From Polaromonas sp. (GTDB lineage: Bacteria > Pseudomonadota > Gammaproteobacteria > Burkholderiales > Burkholderiaceae_C): a stretch of DNA of 58,713 nucleotides. The stretch spans positions 1-58,713 of the forward strand of contig JANXTM010000028.1 in assembly GCA_025352405.1 (NCBI GenBank), written 5' to 3'. A program made the translations under genes and the position numbers. Shown here piece by piece: positions 8,255 through 16,052 of this stretch (positions within the stretch are counted from its first letter, which is position 1; each line of letters begins with the position of its first letter). The notes below the pieces were generated by a model. It searched no databases. It saw only the letters and a list, made by a program, of their open reading frames with translations, and was not told where the DNA came from.

Positions 8255-8975
8255 CGGGTTGTCTCCGTTTTGTGGGGGGAAATTCTGGGTGGGCGGTAGC
8301 AGCTGCAAGGGTTGCCAGCATCAAGTCGAGCAATCTGGCGGGGTCTGTCCCCAGCGGGTCAAGGCGACCGGCGAGCTGCAAGACCAAGGCACCAATCATC
8401 TGGCTGAACAGCAGAGCGACCAGCGACTGGGCCGCTTCCGCGCTACCGCCATGCGATTGTTCAAGCGGCTGGGCAATCCGGTCCAGTACCTGCCACAACG
8501 CGGCATTGAGTTCACGGTCTGTTGGCTTGCCAACGCCCTGGCGCTTGAGGCCGCGAAAGGCGTAGAGGCCCAGGTTCACTTCAAACGGGTGGGCCATGTA
8601 GTAGGCAAGAAAGGCCTGGCATCCAGCGCGCACCTGCGCATGCGCCACCCCAGGCGCCGAGTCAGGCGCTGTGCTGGCGGCCTGCACCGCCGCGAGCACC
8701 ACTGTATCTAGCCGCTCAAGGCTCTGCGCTAGCAGGGCGGCATACATGCGCTCCTTGCTTTCAAATTGTGGGTATATCGCCCCCGTCGTGCAGCCTGCGC
8801 GCAGCGCTATGCTGCGCATGCTCGCCCCCTCAAGCCCCTTGTCAATAAACTCGTCGCGCGCTGCGCTGAGGATCAAGCCGCGCCGGGCGTCGTGCAGCGC
8901 GCTACCCCAATGCCCGGTCGGGGTTGATACAGCGTCCTGGCCGGCAGGCAGCAAATAAGTTGAAGGCGTTATCAC
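8241..8975 (-). CDS. TetR family transcriptional regulator
   Basis: About 244 residues. The N-terminal HTH reads GLILSAARDEFIDKGLEGASMRSIALRAGCTTGAIYPQFESKERMYAALL, a classic TetR pattern; the rest is a helical ligand-binding domain with no recognised effector. It is the promoter-proximal gene of the cluster with the enoyl-CoA hydratase-like and Rieske genes, so it likely represses this operon in response to their substrate. The start is uncertain: GTG 8975 has no clear ribosome binding site, and no ATG occurs before the HTH. A 13-bp palindrome lies directly upstream at 8977-8989. Confidence 0.85.
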   Translation of the reverse strand: MITPSTYLLPAGQDAVSTPTGHWGSALHDARRGLILSAARDEFIDKGLEGASMRSIALRAGCTTGAIYPQFESKERMYAALLAQSLERLDTVVLAAVQAASTAPDSAPGVAHAQVRAGCQAFLAYYMAHPFEVNLGLYAFRGLKRQGVGKPTDRELNAALWQVLDRIAQPLEQSHGGSAEAAQSLVALLFSQMIGALVLQLAGRLDPLGTDPARLLDLMLATLAAATAHPEFPPTKRRQPDGQN

Positions 8976-8976
8976 A

Positions 8977-8989
8977 ATAACGCTGTTAT
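8977..8989. promoter_or_regulatory. Palindrome at the TetR gene start, candidate operator
   Basis: ATAACGCTGTTAT: 5-bp arms ATAAC/GTTAT around GCT, immediately upstream of the GTG at 8975. TetR regulators usually bind such palindromes over their own promoter, so autoregulation is inferred, not shown. Confidence 0.45.
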
Positions 8990-9496
8990 ATCAAAACAAC
9001 AGTGATTGGACAAGAGCGCGGGGGTGTCCGTGGAATGCCAGCCCGGGTGTCCATGGCGTACATATGCGTAATTTGTCAGGCGAGGACGAGCGAATAATAA
9101 AACCGCTATTCAAACTTGTTGGCCACCGGCAGTTCTACCATGGCGCAGCTGGCAAGGGTTTGGGTTAGCAGAGTGATGATAAAACCGCTTTCCGAAAAGT
9201 TAATTGCTATGTTAATAGGCGCAACTATTCCGCGAATTTTCTGACAATAAGTTGTTTTTCTTAATTTTTTGAACCAGTGCCACACGGTTCAAACGTCAGT
9301 ACGGCGGGCAGGTCTGCAAGCCTGCATTTGGTCAATCAGCTTGGACGATGCGGCAGGTTGGCTATGACATCGCCAACGGGGGCTTGCCAGACGCATTGAT
9401 GCCAAGCCCTTGCAAAGGTGCTCTTGCGGTGTCGAGTCTGATGACGATAATGATGGTGCGTTCTCTTTCTCTTGGCGAGACTCATTGGAGATCACT
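8990..9496. other. Gene-free, AT-richer stretch
   Basis: About 500 nt with no convincing ORF on either strand. It holds two near-identical 13-mers, TAATAAAACCGCT (9095-9107) and TGATAAAACCGCT (9177-9189), 82 nt apart; a weak copy of the GCTAT/ATAG motif at 9206-9220; and an 8-bp inverted repeat at 9268-9293. No gene function can be assigned. It probably carries the upstream regulation of the TetR cluster and of the small membrane protein gene. Confidence 0.5.
9268..9293. repeat. 8-bp inverted repeat
   Basis: TTTGAACC (9268-9275), 10-nt spacer, GGTTCAAA (9286-9293). No T-run follows on the plus strand, so an operator or RNA hairpin is as likely as a terminator. Confidence 0.5.
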
Positions 9497-9811
9497 ATGC
9501 GCGTGTCGAACATCAAGCTCGTGTTTCTTGGCAAACTGCTCCTTGCGGTAGCCGCAATCGTTGCGCTGGTTGCCCTCCCGCTTAGAGCGCTTATGCCGGG
9601 AATTTCGTTGGGCCATCTTGTTGGTTATGGCGTTGCGGGCTCGGTTGGGGTGCTGGTGTTGTTGGTAGTGGGCGCGGCTTGTTCGCTCCAGTTTTCGCAA
9701 CTCATCTTGCGCATGGGCGGCACCGACACGCAATGGTTCTGGTTTTCTGGCGAACCGCCAGGCCTGGTTGCCTTGCGGGCAGGCAAGGGCGTTTGTAGAA
9801 ACATGTCGTGA
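9497..9811 (+). CDS. Small membrane protein, unknown
   Basis: A 104-residue protein with two predicted transmembrane helices: roughly residues 8-28 (LVFLGKLLLAVAAIVALVALPL) and 40-65 (LVGYGVAGSVGVLVLLVVGAAC). A soluble C-terminal tail contains TDTQWFWFSGEPPGLV. No family is recognised. ATG 9497 is preceded by GGAG at 9487-9490 with 6 nt spacing, which decides the start over the longer frame from 9410. It is 40 nt upstream of the isochorismatase-like gene and probably shares its transcript. Confidence 0.6.
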   Translation: MRVSNIKLVFLGKLLLAVAAIVALVALPLRALMPGISLGHLVGYGVAGSVGVLVLLVVGAACSLQFSQLILRMGGTDTQWFWFSGEPPGLVALRAGKGVCRNMS

Positions 9812-9851
9812 TGAGGCGCTCAAGACCATGGATGCCAGGTAAGCCACTGTA

Positions 9852-10412
9852 ATGAATACAGCTGTGCTCGTCATAGACGTTCAACAGGGGCTTTGCGAAG
9901 GTGAAGGTGCCGCATTTGACTGCAATGGGACCATTTCCCGTATCAACGGCGTCACTCGAAAGGCCAGGGCAGCCGGTGCGCTGGTGATCTTCATACAGCA
10001 CGAATCAACAACCGCTTACCTTGAGCATGGTTCCCGCGCATGGCAACTCGCCAAAGGGCTGGAGGTCGAGTTTACAGACGCCAGAATTCGTAAGACGACA
10101 CCAGACGCTTTTCTTCGTACCGAACTAGAAGCCATCCTGCGAAACCATGGCGTACAGAGCGTGATCGTGTGCGGCATGCATTCGGAGTTTTGCGTGGACA
10201 CAACTACCCGGCGCGCCTCGGCCCTTGGTTTTCCAGTCGTGCTGGTTGCTGATGGGCATACGTCATCAGGCAACACAGCTATTTCGGCGCAGCAGGTCAT
10301 TGCGCATCACAACGTCACGCTCACCAACATGTCGAGCTTTGGCCCGCGAGCGCAAGCTGTGGCGGCTGACAACATAAAGATCGCAGCCTGCGGTGGCGTT
10401 GCCTCACGATAG
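9852..10412 (+). CDS. Isochorismatase-family cysteine hydrolase
   Basis: A 186-residue alpha/beta/alpha hydrolase of the nicotinamidase/isochorismatase superfamily. The catalytic triad is visible as D9 (LVIDVQQGL), K81 (IRKTTPDAF) and C114 (CGMHSEFCVDTTTRRA). The residue before the Cys and the CVDTTTR motif fit the YecD/cysteine hydrolase branch, whose substrates are mostly unknown amides. It is followed 15 nt later by a SnoaL-like gene. Confidence 0.88.
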   Translation: MNTAVLVIDVQQGLCEGEGAAFDCNGTISRINGVTRKARAAGALVIFIQHESTTAYLEHGSRAWQLAKGLEVEFTDARIRKTTPDAFLRTELEAILRNHGVQSVIVCGMHSEFCVDTTTRRASALGFPVVLVADGHTSSGNTAISAQQVIAHHNVTLTNMSSFGPRAQAVAADNIKIAACGGVASR

Positions 10413-10427
10413 TTCTGCAATCAACCC

Positions 10428-10862
10428 ATGCCAACGTCAAACAACACCGACAACGCTGCAGCTTCAGCCGTCACGGTAGCCGTACACGCCTGGGTTGACG
10501 CGTTCAATGCACACGATGCCGCCAGGGTGTCTGCGCTGTACGACGCCCAAGCCGTTCTCTGGGGCACCTTGTCAACAGACATGATCACGTCAGTTGATGC
10601 GATTAACGCCTACTTTGACAGAACCTTTCAGTTCAACCCGCCGCCAACGGTGCGCCTGGGGCAACTTCTGGTGCGGGTTTTTGGCGATGCAGCGGTGGCC
10701 TCGGGGGGCTACACGTTTGCGTTTGAGATCGCCGGCCAATCCCACCTGATGCCCGCCCGGTTCAGCTTTACCTTTCACCGCAGGAGTGACCAATGGCGCT
10801 TCGTGGACCACCATTCGTCGCTGGTTCCCGCTGCGTTGCCCGTGCCATTGGTGTCTCGGTAG
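10428..10862 (+). CDS. SnoaL-like / SgcJ-EcaC family protein
   Basis: A 144-residue protein. AVHAWVDAFNAHDAARVSALYDAQAVLWGTLS followed by ITSVDAINAYFDRTF and FSFTFHRRSDQWRFVDHHSS is the pattern of the NTF2-like SgcJ/EcaC or CaMKII-association-domain group. These are small cone-shaped domains, often dimeric, with diverse or unknown roles. No signal peptide. Placement 15 nt after the isochorismatase-like gene suggests a short operon with it. Confidence 0.8.
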   Translation: MPTSNNTDNAAASAVTVAVHAWVDAFNAHDAARVSALYDAQAVLWGTLSTDMITSVDAINAYFDRTFQFNPPPTVRLGQLLVRVFGDAAVASGGYTFAFEIAGQSHLMPARFSFTFHRRSDQWRFVDHHSSLVPAALPVPLVSR

Positions 10863-10965
10863 AGGCTGGACGAGCTGGATGGTGACTCGGCCAAGCAAGC
10901 TAGTTTGCGTTACCCGTGTTGGTACATAAAACAACGCAACCAGTTAGCAAGTACGGCAGTTGTTT

Positions 10966-10982
10966 GCTATGAGTTATATAGC
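10966..10982. repeat. 17-nt GCTAT-N7-ATAGC repeat
   Basis: GCTATGAGTTATATAGC, perfect 5-bp arms, in the 137-nt gap between the convergent SnoaL-like and 3-hydroxybutyrate dehydrogenase genes. Confidence 0.7.
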
Positions 10983-10999
10983 GTAATGATGGCGGTGTC

Positions 11000-11794
11000 T
11001 TACTGGGCTGTCCAGCCGCCATCCATGTTCCAGGCCACACCGCGCACGTTGTTTCCTGCGGGCGAGCAGAAAAACACCGCCAGGGCGCCCAGTTCTGCTG
11101 GTGTGGTGAACTGCAATGAAGGCTCTTTTTCGCCCAGCAGCTGTGCGGTGGCGGCTTCGTTGCTGATGCCGCCCGCTGCGGCTCTGGCATCGACCTGCTT
11201 TTGCACCAGCGGTGTCAACACCCAGCCGGGGCAAATAGCGTTGCAGGTCACGCCGCTGGTAGCGTTCTCAAGTGCGGTGACTTTGGTCAAGCCAACGATG
11301 GCGTGTTTGGACGCGACATAGGCTGATTTTTCTGCGGAGGCCACCAGACCATGGGCTGATGCGACGTTGATAATCCGGCCCCAGCCTTTGCCACCGTTGG
11401 CTTTTTGCATCGCAGGCAGTGCCAAGCGAGTGGCGTGAAAGGCGCTGCTCAGGTTGATAGCGATGATGGCGTCCCATTGTTCAGTGGGAAAGTCCTCAAT
11501 GCGGGCAACGTGCTGAATGCCAGCGTTATTGACAAGGATGTCGACCTGACCAAACTGGGCTGCGGCATAAGCCATCATGTCTGCAATCTCGGTGGGCTTG
11601 CTCATATCGGCGCCGTGGTAAGCAACCTTAACGCCGAGCGCCGCAATTTCAGCCCGCGGCCCTTCTACATCGCCGAAACCATTGAGGACGATATTGGCGC
11701 CTTGTTCGGCCAGCGCTTTCGCAATGCCTAAACCAATACCGCTGGTGGAGCCGGTAACGAGCGCTGTTTTGCCTTTGAGCAGGGTAATTTGCAT
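11000..11794 (-). CDS. bdhA: 3-hydroxybutyrate dehydrogenase
   Basis: A 264-residue short-chain dehydrogenase. The NAD site is TGSTSGIGLGIA; NNAGIQ and the catalytic Ser/Tyr/Lys (NVASAHG, YVASKHA) are present. The C-terminal half (CPGWVLTPLVQKQVDARA, then LLGEKEPSLQFTTPAELGALAVF and WNMDGGW) is characteristic of D-3-hydroxybutyrate dehydrogenase, which converts 3-hydroxybutyrate to acetoacetate in polyhydroxybutyrate use. GAGAACCACC precedes the ATG at 11794. It is divergent from the alpha/beta hydrolase gene. Confidence 0.93.
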   Translation of the reverse strand: MQITLLKGKTALVTGSTSGIGLGIAKALAEQGANIVLNGFGDVEGPRAEIAALGVKVAYHGADMSKPTEIADMMAYAAAQFGQVDILVNNAGIQHVARIEDFPTEQWDAIIAINLSSAFHATRLALPAMQKANGGKGWGRIINVASAHGLVASAEKSAYVASKHAIVGLTKVTALENATSGVTCNAICPGWVLTPLVQKQVDARAAAGGISNEAATAQLLGEKEPSLQFTTPAELGALAVFFCSPAGNNVRGVAWNMDGGWTAQ

Positions 11795-11911
11795 GGTGGT
11801 TCTCCGAATGATTTACGATGGTCGGGACGGTATTTGCACAGCAGCTGATTGCAGCGTACCGGGCTAATTTCCTGAAGTAATTATCAAGCCTTGAATCAAA
11901 CTTTCTGAACC

Positions 11912-12832
11912 ATGAATTCCCCTACGTTGAACTACCTAAGTTGCCCGGATGCCGCAGGCGGCCATCGCATGGCTTATTGGCAATGGGGTCATCCCGAAAG
12001 CGCCCACGTGGTGGTCTGTGTCCACGGCCTGTCGCGCCAGGGGCGGGACTTTGATGTGCTGGCCAGTGCCTTGTGCGCGCGTGCAGCGCAGCAGCCAGGC
12101 AGCATTCGCGTGGTGTGTCCCGACGTGGTGGGCCGAGGCGAAAGCGACTGGCTCACCGACCCCATGGGCTACCAAGTGCCGGCTTACGCAGCCGACATGC
12201 TCGCACTGCTGGCGCAGTTGCATGCGCAGTCACCCATCACCACGCTTGACTGGGTTGGCACCAGCATGGGCGGACTGATCGGCATGGTGGTGTGCGGCCA
12301 GCCGGGCCTGCCCTTGCCAGTTCCCGTGCACAAGCTGGTTTTGAACGACGTCGGCCCCACCATTCAATGGGAGGCCATTGTGCGTATCGGCACTTATCTT
12401 GGGCGGGGCGGGCAGTTCGCATCAGTGCAAGAGGCAGCCGATGCGATGTGGGCAATTTCGTCCGGCTTCGGGCCGCACACGCCAGCGCAGTGGCTGGCAT
12501 TGTCGACGCCCATGCTCCGGCCGGTGTCTGGCGCGCCGAGCAGCCCGCTGCGCCTGCATTACGACCCGGCCCTGGCCGTGCCTTTCAGGCAGGCCACAGA
12601 GGCCTCAACGCTGCAGGGCGAGACCATGCTCTGGCAGCTGTACGACAACATCACCGCCCAGACTTTGCTGCTGCGCGGTCAGGATTCCGATTTGCTGACA
12701 GTTGCCACGGCCCGCGCGATGACCGGGCGTGGCCCGCGGGCCCGGCTGGTCGAGTTTGCGGGCGTCGGACATGCGCCCTCGCTGATAGCGGCCGATCAGG
12801 TCGCAGCAGTTGGCAGTTTTTTGCTGGCGTGA
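11912..12832 (+). CDS. Alpha/beta hydrolase
   Basis: A 306-residue serine hydrolase. The nucleophile elbow is GTSMGGLIG, the catalytic His is in GVGHAPSL near the C-terminus, and the oxyanion region is CVHGLSRQGRDF. PDVVGRGESDWL is typical of the esterase/lipase-like branch. The substrate is unknown; a role as a polyhydroxybutyrate oligomer or other ester hydrolase next to bdhA is only a guess from proximity. It lies 44 nt upstream of relA and may share transcription with it. Confidence 0.85.
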   Translation: MNSPTLNYLSCPDAAGGHRMAYWQWGHPESAHVVVCVHGLSRQGRDFDVLASALCARAAQQPGSIRVVCPDVVGRGESDWLTDPMGYQVPAYAADMLALLAQLHAQSPITTLDWVGTSMGGLIGMVVCGQPGLPLPVPVHKLVLNDVGPTIQWEAIVRIGTYLGRGGQFASVQEAADAMWAISSGFGPHTPAQWLALSTPMLRPVSGAPSSPLRLHYDPALAVPFRQATEASTLQGETMLWQLYDNITAQTLLLRGQDSDLLTVATARAMTGRGPRARLVEFAGVGHAPSLIAADQVAAVGSFLLA

Positions 12833-12876
12833 TGTTTGAACAATAACGGTTCCCGACAACTACGGTTTCAGTTTCA

Positions 12877-15162
12877 ATGAAAAGCAATGTGCCAGGGCCA
12901 AATGGCCCGACCAGTTTGGCTGCGCCCATAGCGGCTGCAACGCCAAATGCCTCTATCGTCACGGCCACAGCTGACAGTCTGCCTGACCAGCCACATGCAC
13001 TGCAGCGCGCGCGTGCGTTTGCAGTGCCTCTGATCGCCAGCGAAGTGCTGGACACCGGCGAAAACATCCTCGCGCATGCCGACGCTGTGGCGGCGATTCT
13101 CAAGTCAATAGGTGGTTCTGAAGCCATGCAGGCTGCCACCTACCTGGTGCATTCCTGCCAGCACCTGAACAAGCCGCTGGAGGTCATCACCAAATCGTTT
13201 GGCGCCAACTACGCTGCCCTTGCAATCGAAACGACCAAGCTGGTGACCGTGCAGCGACAGGCCCGTACGGCTGATGCCAAGGCACAGCTGTTGGATGACC
13301 CGGCTGCACAAACTGAGACTGTACGCAAGATGTTGCTGGCGTTTTCTCGCGATCTGCGCGTGGTCATGCTGCGGCTGGCGTCGCGTCTGCAAACGCTGCG
13401 CCACTATGCTGCCCATTTCGCCACTACCCGGCAAGGTGCTGCACCGGCGCTGGCGTACGAGTCATTGCATGTGTTTGCGCCGTTGGCCAATCGGCTCGGC
13501 ATCTGGCAGATCAAATGGGAAATGGAAGACCTGGCCTTTCGTTTTCTGGAACCCGATACCTACAAAAAAACTGCCCGGTTGCTCGACGAAAAACGCGTGG
13601 AGCGTGAGCATTTCATGGAGGCGCTGCGCGGGCAGCTTGAGCGTGACCTTAACCAGGGCGGTATTGCTGCGCTGGTACAGGGCAGGCCGAAACACATTTA
13701 CAGCATAGTCAAAAAAATGCGCGGCAAGTCGCTTGACTTTGACCAGGTGTTTGATGTCCGCGCGTTGCGGGTCATTGCGGCCGATGTGAATGGTTGCTAC
13801 GCCGCGCTGGGTTTTGTGCATTCTTTTTTTGCGCCGATTGAATGCGAGTTTGACGATTACATCGCCAGGCCCAAATCCAACGGTTACCAGTCGCTGCACA
13901 CAGTGGTTCGTGATGAAGCCGGCAGGGCCGTTGAAATCCAGATCCGCACGCAGGCCATGCATGACCACGCCGAGAACGGCGTGGCCGCGCACTGGGCCTA
14001 TAAAGAAGCGGGCACCAAGGGTTACGCGGGCGTGACAGCCAGCAGCGAATACGATGCCAAGATTGCAGTATTGCGGCAGTTGCTGGCATGGGAGCGCGAC
14101 CTGTCGGGGCCTGCCTCACAACGGGCACGCGAGGCCAACCAGGGCCTGTTTGAGGACCGTATTTACGTCTTGACGCCAGACGCCGCTGTGGTTGAGTTGC
14201 CCCAGGGCGCCACCTCGGTTGACTTTGCCTACAGCGTGCACACCAACGTAGGCCACCGCTGCCGCGGGGCACGTATCGACGGGGCCATGGTGCCGCTCAA
14301 CACACGTCTGGAGAACGGCCAGACGGTTGAGGTTATCACTGCCAAAGAGGGCGGGCCGTCACGCGATTGGCTCAACCCCGAACTGGGCTTTTTGTCCAGC
14401 CACCGCGCGAAGGCCAAAGTGCGCGCGTGGTTCAACGCGCTGGAGATGGCACAGACTATTGGCAAGGGCCGGGAAGCGGTGGGAAAACTGCTGCAGCGCG
14501 AAGGCAAAACCGCGATCAAGCTTGACGACCTGGCTTCCCAACTCGGGTTCAAGGCGGCAGACGACCTGTTTGAAGTGGTAGGCAAGGACGAGCTTTCTTT
14601 GCGCACCATCGAAAATATGCTCAGGCCACCCGAACCGGTGCCCACGCAAGATGATTACGTATTGGCGAAAAAACCGCGCCCTGCCAGTCAGAACACAAAA
14701 AGTGGCGGCGTACTGGTGGTGGGCATGGGCTCGCTGCTGACGCAGTTGGCCAAGTGTTGCAAACCTGCGCCGCCAGATGAAATTTTGGGCTTTGTCACCA
14801 AGGGCAAAGGTGTAAGCGTTCACCGCAGTGACTGCAGTAACTTTCGCAATATGTCGTCGGGTAGCCCTGACCGCGTGATTGAGGTGGACTGGAGTGCGCC
14901 CAAAGCAGCAGACGGTTTGGTGTACCCGGTGGATGTGTCAATCGAAGCTTCGGACCGGCAGGGTTTGCTTCGCGATATTTCAGAGGTCTTTGCCAAGGAA
15001 AAAATGAACGTGATTGGAGTGCAGACCACGTCAGTCAAAGACAACCGGGGCGGCACGGCATGGATGACGTTCACCGTAGAAGTTGCGCAATCTGGTCGGC
15101 TCAAACAGGTGCTTGGTGTGGTAGCTGGAGTGCAGGGTGTGCGCTCCGCCAGACGACGATGA
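12877..15162 (+). CDS. relA: (p)ppGpp synthetase RelA
   Basis: A 761-residue long RSH protein. Order: degenerate HD hydrolase domain (about 40-190), synthetase domain (about 250-370), TGS (YVLTPDAAVVELPQGATSVDFAYSVHT, about 425-490), linker, and C-terminal ACT (about 685-761). The HD motif reads YLVHSCQHL, that is H92-S93 instead of His-Asp, so ppGpp hydrolysis should be lost. The synthetase carries E324-F-D-D327, the ExDD signature of monofunctional RelA rather than the RxKD of bifunctional Rel/SpoT. It makes (p)ppGpp on stalled ribosomes during amino acid starvation. A separate SpoT must exist elsewhere in the genome. Confidence 0.95.
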   Translation: MKSNVPGPNGPTSLAAPIAAATPNASIVTATADSLPDQPHALQRARAFAVPLIASEVLDTGENILAHADAVAAILKSIGGSEAMQAATYLVHSCQHLNKPLEVITKSFGANYAALAIETTKLVTVQRQARTADAKAQLLDDPAAQTETVRKMLLAFSRDLRVVMLRLASRLQTLRHYAAHFATTRQGAAPALAYESLHVFAPLANRLGIWQIKWEMEDLAFRFLEPDTYKKTARLLDEKRVEREHFMEALRGQLERDLNQGGIAALVQGRPKHIYSIVKKMRGKSLDFDQVFDVRALRVIAADVNGCYAALGFVHSFFAPIECEFDDYIARPKSNGYQSLHTVVRDEAGRAVEIQIRTQAMHDHAENGVAAHWAYKEAGTKGYAGVTASSEYDAKIAVLRQLLAWERDLSGPASQRAREANQGLFEDRIYVLTPDAAVVELPQGATSVDFAYSVHTNVGHRCRGARIDGAMVPLNTRLENGQTVEVITAKEGGPSRDWLNPELGFLSSHRAKAKVRAWFNALEMAQTIGKGREAVGKLLQREGKTAIKLDDLASQLGFKAADDLFEVVGKDELSLRTIENMLRPPEPVPTQDDYVLAKKPRPASQNTKSGGVLVVGMGSLLTQLAKCCKPAPPDEILGFVTKGKGVSVHRSDCSNFRNMSSGSPDRVIEVDWSAPKAADGLVYPVDVSIEASDRQGLLRDISEVFAKEKMNVIGVQTTSVKDNRGGTAWMTFTVEVAQSGRLKQVLGVVAGVQGVRSARRR

Positions 15163-15206
15163 TATTTGCGCAATTCTCAACAAGCTACAGAAATGACGTA
15201 TTCGCC

Positions 15207-15215
15207 TGTTATACT
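15207..15215 (+). promoter_or_regulatory. Extended -10 promoter of tRNA-Val
   Basis: TGTTATACT: TG-N-TATACT (hexamer 15210-15215), placing the start of transcription about 8 nt upstream of the tRNA. No good -35 box is visible. Confidence 0.6.
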
Positions 15216-15229
15216 TTAGGCTCTACTTT

Positions 15230-15306
15230 AGGCGGTTAGCTCAGCTGGTTAGAGCGCCACGTTGACATCGTGGAGGTCGTTGGTTCGATCCCAATACCGC
15301 CTACCA
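15230..15306 (+). tRNA. tRNA-Val (GAC)
   Basis: A 77-nt cloverleaf with encoded CCA. The acceptor stem AGGCGGT/ACCGCCT is perfect; the D-stem is GCTC/GAGC; the anticodon stem CCACG/CGTGG holds loop TTGACAT, giving anticodon GAC (reads GUC/GUU). The T-loop is TTCGATC. It stands alone between relA and phaR. Confidence 0.96.
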
Positions 15307-15451
15307 ATCTTTAAAAGTGGTTCCCTAGTTATAGTGCATTTTTTGCGTTGTAATAGACAGGGTAAACCAAGGAGATTGTGAAGATCCTAAGTTCCTAGAA
15401 TGTGCGTATTCCGATACTGCTTCAGCAGACGGTCATTCACAGGACACGACA

Positions 15452-16012
15452 GTGAACAAAAGCAAATCCACGCAAGATAAACTAGCGGCATCGCCGTCCG
15501 GCAGCGCGGCCGTCAGCCGCGTTATCAAAAAGTATCCGAACAGGCGACTCTACGATACTGAAACATCCACCTACATCACGCTTGCGGAAGTACGTGCGCT
15601 GGTCATGGAAAACGTTTTTTTCGTGGTCCGTGATGCGAAAACCAATGACGACCTGACGCGAAGCATTCTGCTGCAGATTATTCTTGAAGAAGAGTCCGGA
15701 GGTGCGCCCATGTTCACCGAGGCGGTTCTGGGCAACATCATCCGTTTTTATGGCAACTCGATGCAGGGCTTCATGGGCGCTTATCTTGAGAAAAATGTCC
15801 AGAGTTTTATGGATCTGCAGTTGAAAATGGCCGAGCAGTCCAAAGGTCTCAGTCCTGAAAAGTGGTCGCAATTAATGCATGCCCAGTCACCGATGATGCA
15901 GAGCATGATGGGGAGCTACGTCGAACAATCCAAGGATGTGTTCACGCAAATGCAGGAGCAGATGCAAAAGCAGAGTGAACAGATGTTGTCAGCTTTTGGA
16001 CTAAAAAAGTAG
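15452..16012 (+). CDS. phaR: Polyhydroxyalkanoate synthesis repressor PhaR
   Basis: A 186-residue protein. The N-terminal PHB/PHA accumulation regulator domain is clear (VIKKYPNRRLYDTETSTYITLAEVRALV, then FVVRDAKTNDDLTRSILLQIILEEE). A C-terminal Met/Gln-rich helical region (QMQEQMQKQSEQML) may bind granules. PhaR represses phasin genes and is titrated away by nascent PHB granules. The start is GTG 15452, with AGGA eight nt upstream. It is preceded by tRNA-Val and followed 40 nt later by rimO. Confidence 0.94.
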   Translation: MNKSKSTQDKLAASPSGSAAVSRVIKKYPNRRLYDTETSTYITLAEVRALVMENVFFVVRDAKTNDDLTRSILLQIILEEESGGAPMFTEAVLGNIIRFYGNSMQGFMGAYLEKNVQSFMDLQLKMAEQSKGLSPEKWSQLMHAQSPMMQSMMGSYVEQSKDVFTQMQEQMQKQSEQMLSAFGLKK

Positions 16013-16052
16013 CTGCTTACCGGCGTTGGGTACGCTCTGAGACAATGGGCGT

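Noticed and set aside
12292..12846. Plus-strand 184-codon frame inside the alpha/beta hydrolase gene
   Set aside because: Out-of-frame overlap with a gene carrying a nucleophile elbow and a catalytic His; Ala/Arg-rich composition typical of a GC-rich shadow.
15230..15306. tRNA-Val as an integration site
   Set aside because: No integrase, no direct repeat of the tRNA 3' end and no shift in gene content on either side.
15369..15395. Possible six-codon leader peptide (AAGGAG then GTG AAG ATC CTA AGT TCC TAG) upstream of phaR
   Set aside because: The spacing between AAGGAG and GTG is only 3 nt and no regulatory logic is apparent.
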